Position numbers and translations under genes: made by a program. DNA of 64,000 nucleotides from Mactromeris polynyma (Eukaryota; Mollusca; Bivalvia; Venerida; Mactridae): NCBI GenBank assembly GCA_032209605.1, contig JASFXZ010000004.1:33142401-33206400 (forward strand), written 5' to 3'. The notes below the pieces were generated by a model, which was not told the DNA's origin, searched no databases, and worked only from the letters and a program-made list of their open reading frames with translations. Positions 39,101-42,100 of the stretch are shown here, piece by piece (the first letter of the stretch is position 1; every line of letters begins with the position of its first letter).

Positions 39101-42100
39101 CAGTCCACACATTGATCGCGGGTAGTAGAGGAATCCTATCGATTTTGGGATCACTGGATCAAAGGTCACATGCAGGGATCAATTGTACTTGAAATGTTTC
39201 GGGCCAGTAACTCAAGTACACATTGACATTCTCTTCTTTGACTAGGATCACACATTGATTGCGGGTATGAGAGGAACCCTATTAATTTTGGGGTCACTGG
39301 GTCAAAGTCAATCTGCATTAATCATAACGTGGAAATTGTTGTCTTCGTGACAACTCAAGAACCCTTATGTCTCATGGATCATAGCTTGTTAGGATAATTG
39401 ACTGAAATTATCTGATTTTTGCTGTACATGCCTTGTACCAGACAGAAACTGCACGGCCAAATTTGCCGTAGCATCCTGGCCTGACCCTTTGTCAATATTG
39501 TTTAAATGAATCAGGTTGTTGATTGCACAATATGGCCATCAGAGCAAAAAACGTTTTCTCACCAATCGATGAACAGATTTGCAACAAACTTGCTCTGTAG
39601 CATCCTGGTATGACCCTTTCTCAAGATTGTTAAAACAGTTAAGTTGATTAAACAATATGGCCGCCAGAGGTAAAAATAGAAAACAAACCTTAAAGCGACT
39701 TCTTCTCATGAACCAATTAACACATTTGTAGCAAACTTGCTCTGAAACATCCTGGCACGACCCTTTCTCAAGATAGTTCAAACGGTTTCGGCTGATTGTT
39801 CAAGATAGAGCCAGAGCTTAAAATAAAAAAAAACTTTAAATGACTACTTCTCATTAACCGATGATCAGATTTGCATCAAACTTACTCTGCAAGATCCTGG
39901 CATGACCCTTTCTTTTTAAACGGTTCCAGTTGATTTAACAATGTAGCCGCTAGAGCTAAAAATAGAAACATCTTTAAACAACTTCATCTCACGAACAGAT
40001 GATCAGATTTGCATCAAACTTGCTCTGTTGTATCTTTGCATGAACCTTCCTTAAGATTTCTGACTTCCGTTTTCGCAATATAGTCCGTTGAGCACCAGGC
40101 CCTCTTGGTCCTCTTGTTATTTAATCCGGTGGTAAAGTTCATGCTTCCTGATTTAGAAGCCAGACTTCCCAAATAGGAAGAAAAACAAACAAAATGACCA
40201 TTCTGACTTCCCGAATTCGAATTAAAAATCTAAATAAAGTTAGATACTTGTGGATCGGGAAGTAGGAAATGTGAATCTATATATATATCATAATAATATA
40301 TAAATATATCGGGACCTGATTTTTATTTCGGATGATACCAAGTTTTCTGATAAATGGTTGTCGAATAAACTGATGGTTCATCTATAAATCTGTTAATTGC
40401 ATTTATCTCCTGCATGTATACACAGTATTAGATGATTGTTATGATTTTAATTCACTTACTTAATGTCTTTTTACTTTCAGCCACTGTTGTGAAAATTAAA
40501 AAAATAATTCCGAATAATGGTTCACGAGAAAGAATGGCGGAAGGGGAAATTGTCAATCATTACAAAAATGGTGAAATTTTCTTTAAAATAACACATTCAA
40601 AAGAGCCCTACTAACCATACTTTTTTCAAATCTGAGGCATTAACTAAATAGTTATTTCATCTGCATTGAGCACAGAGGTCTAACAACGGAGAATGTAAAG
40701 TGCAGTGAATTTTTACCATTTTTGATTATACAAAGGTAAAGAATCATCCCTACTATCTCTACTTTCAGGCAATACAGTCCCTATATTTGCCCTACTTCAA
40801 GTCATGGGTATATTCATTAATTGTATCGAAGTCATGGGTATATTCATTAATTGTATTGAAGTCATGGGTATATTCATTAATTGTATCGAAGTCATGGGTA
40901 TATTCATTAATTGTATTGAAGTCATGGGTATATTCATTAATTGTATCGAAGTCATGGGTATATTCATTAATTGTATCGAAGTCATGGGTATATTCATTAA
41001 TTGTATTGAAGTCATGGGTATATTCATTTTTTGTATTAAGTCATGGGTATATTCATTTTTTGTATTGAAGTCATGGGTATATTCATTTTTTGTATTAAGT
41101 CATGGGTATATTCATTTTTTTGTATTGAAGTCATGGGTATATTCATTAATTGTATTGAAGTCATGGGTATATTCATTAATTGTATTGAAGTCATGGGTAT
41201 ATTCATTTTTTGTATTTAAGTCATGGGTATATTCATTAATTATATTGAAGTCATAGGTATATTCATTAATTGTATTGAAGTCATGGGTATATTCATTAAT
41301 TGTATTGAAGTCATGGGTATATTCATTAATTGTATTGAAGTCATGGGTATATTCATTTTTTGTATTTAAGTCATGGGTATATTCATTAATTATATTGAAG
41401 TCATGGGTATATTCATTAATTGTATTGAAGTCATGGGTATATTCATTTTTTGTATTGAAGTCATGGGTTTATTCATTAATTGTATTGAAGTCATGGGTAT
41501 ATTCATTAATTGTATTGAAGTCATGGGTATATTCATTTTTTGTATTTAAGTCATGGGTATATTCATTAATTGTATTGAAGTCATGGGTATATTCATTTTT
41601 GTATTTAAGTCATGGGTATATCCATGAATGGTATTCAAGTCATGGGTATATCCATAATGGTATTCAAGTCATGGGTATATCCAATATGGTATTCAAGTCA
41701 TGGGTATATCCATGAATGGTATTCAAGTCATGGGTATATACATAATGGTATTCAAGTCATGGGTATATCCATAATGGTATTCAAGTCATGGGTATATCCA
41801 TAATGGTATTCAAGTCATGGGTATACCCATGAATAGTATTCAAGTAACGGGTATATCCACGAATGGTATTCAAGTCACGGGTATACCCATGAATAGTATT
41901 CAAGTAACGTGTATATCCATGAATGGTATTCAAGTCATGGGTATACCCATGAATAGTATTTAAGTCATGGCTATATTTATTATTGTTATTCCAGTCATGT
42001 ATAACAATAAGTGTGTATGGTGCAAAACATTACATAAGTTATGTTTTTGTGGCAAATTATATGTTCTTGTAGACCTCTAGTGTTGGAAGTGATGGATAGT

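Noticed and set aside
40769..40800. Extra C3-like exon starting after tttcag (gcaatacagtccctatattt)
   Set aside because: Exon 16 joins exon 17 in phase without it, and it runs straight into the minisatellite with no usable donor.
40787..41803. Frames with SWVYSLIVLK / MGIFINCIEV repeats
   Set aside because: Artefact of the 30-bp minisatellite between exons 16 and 17.
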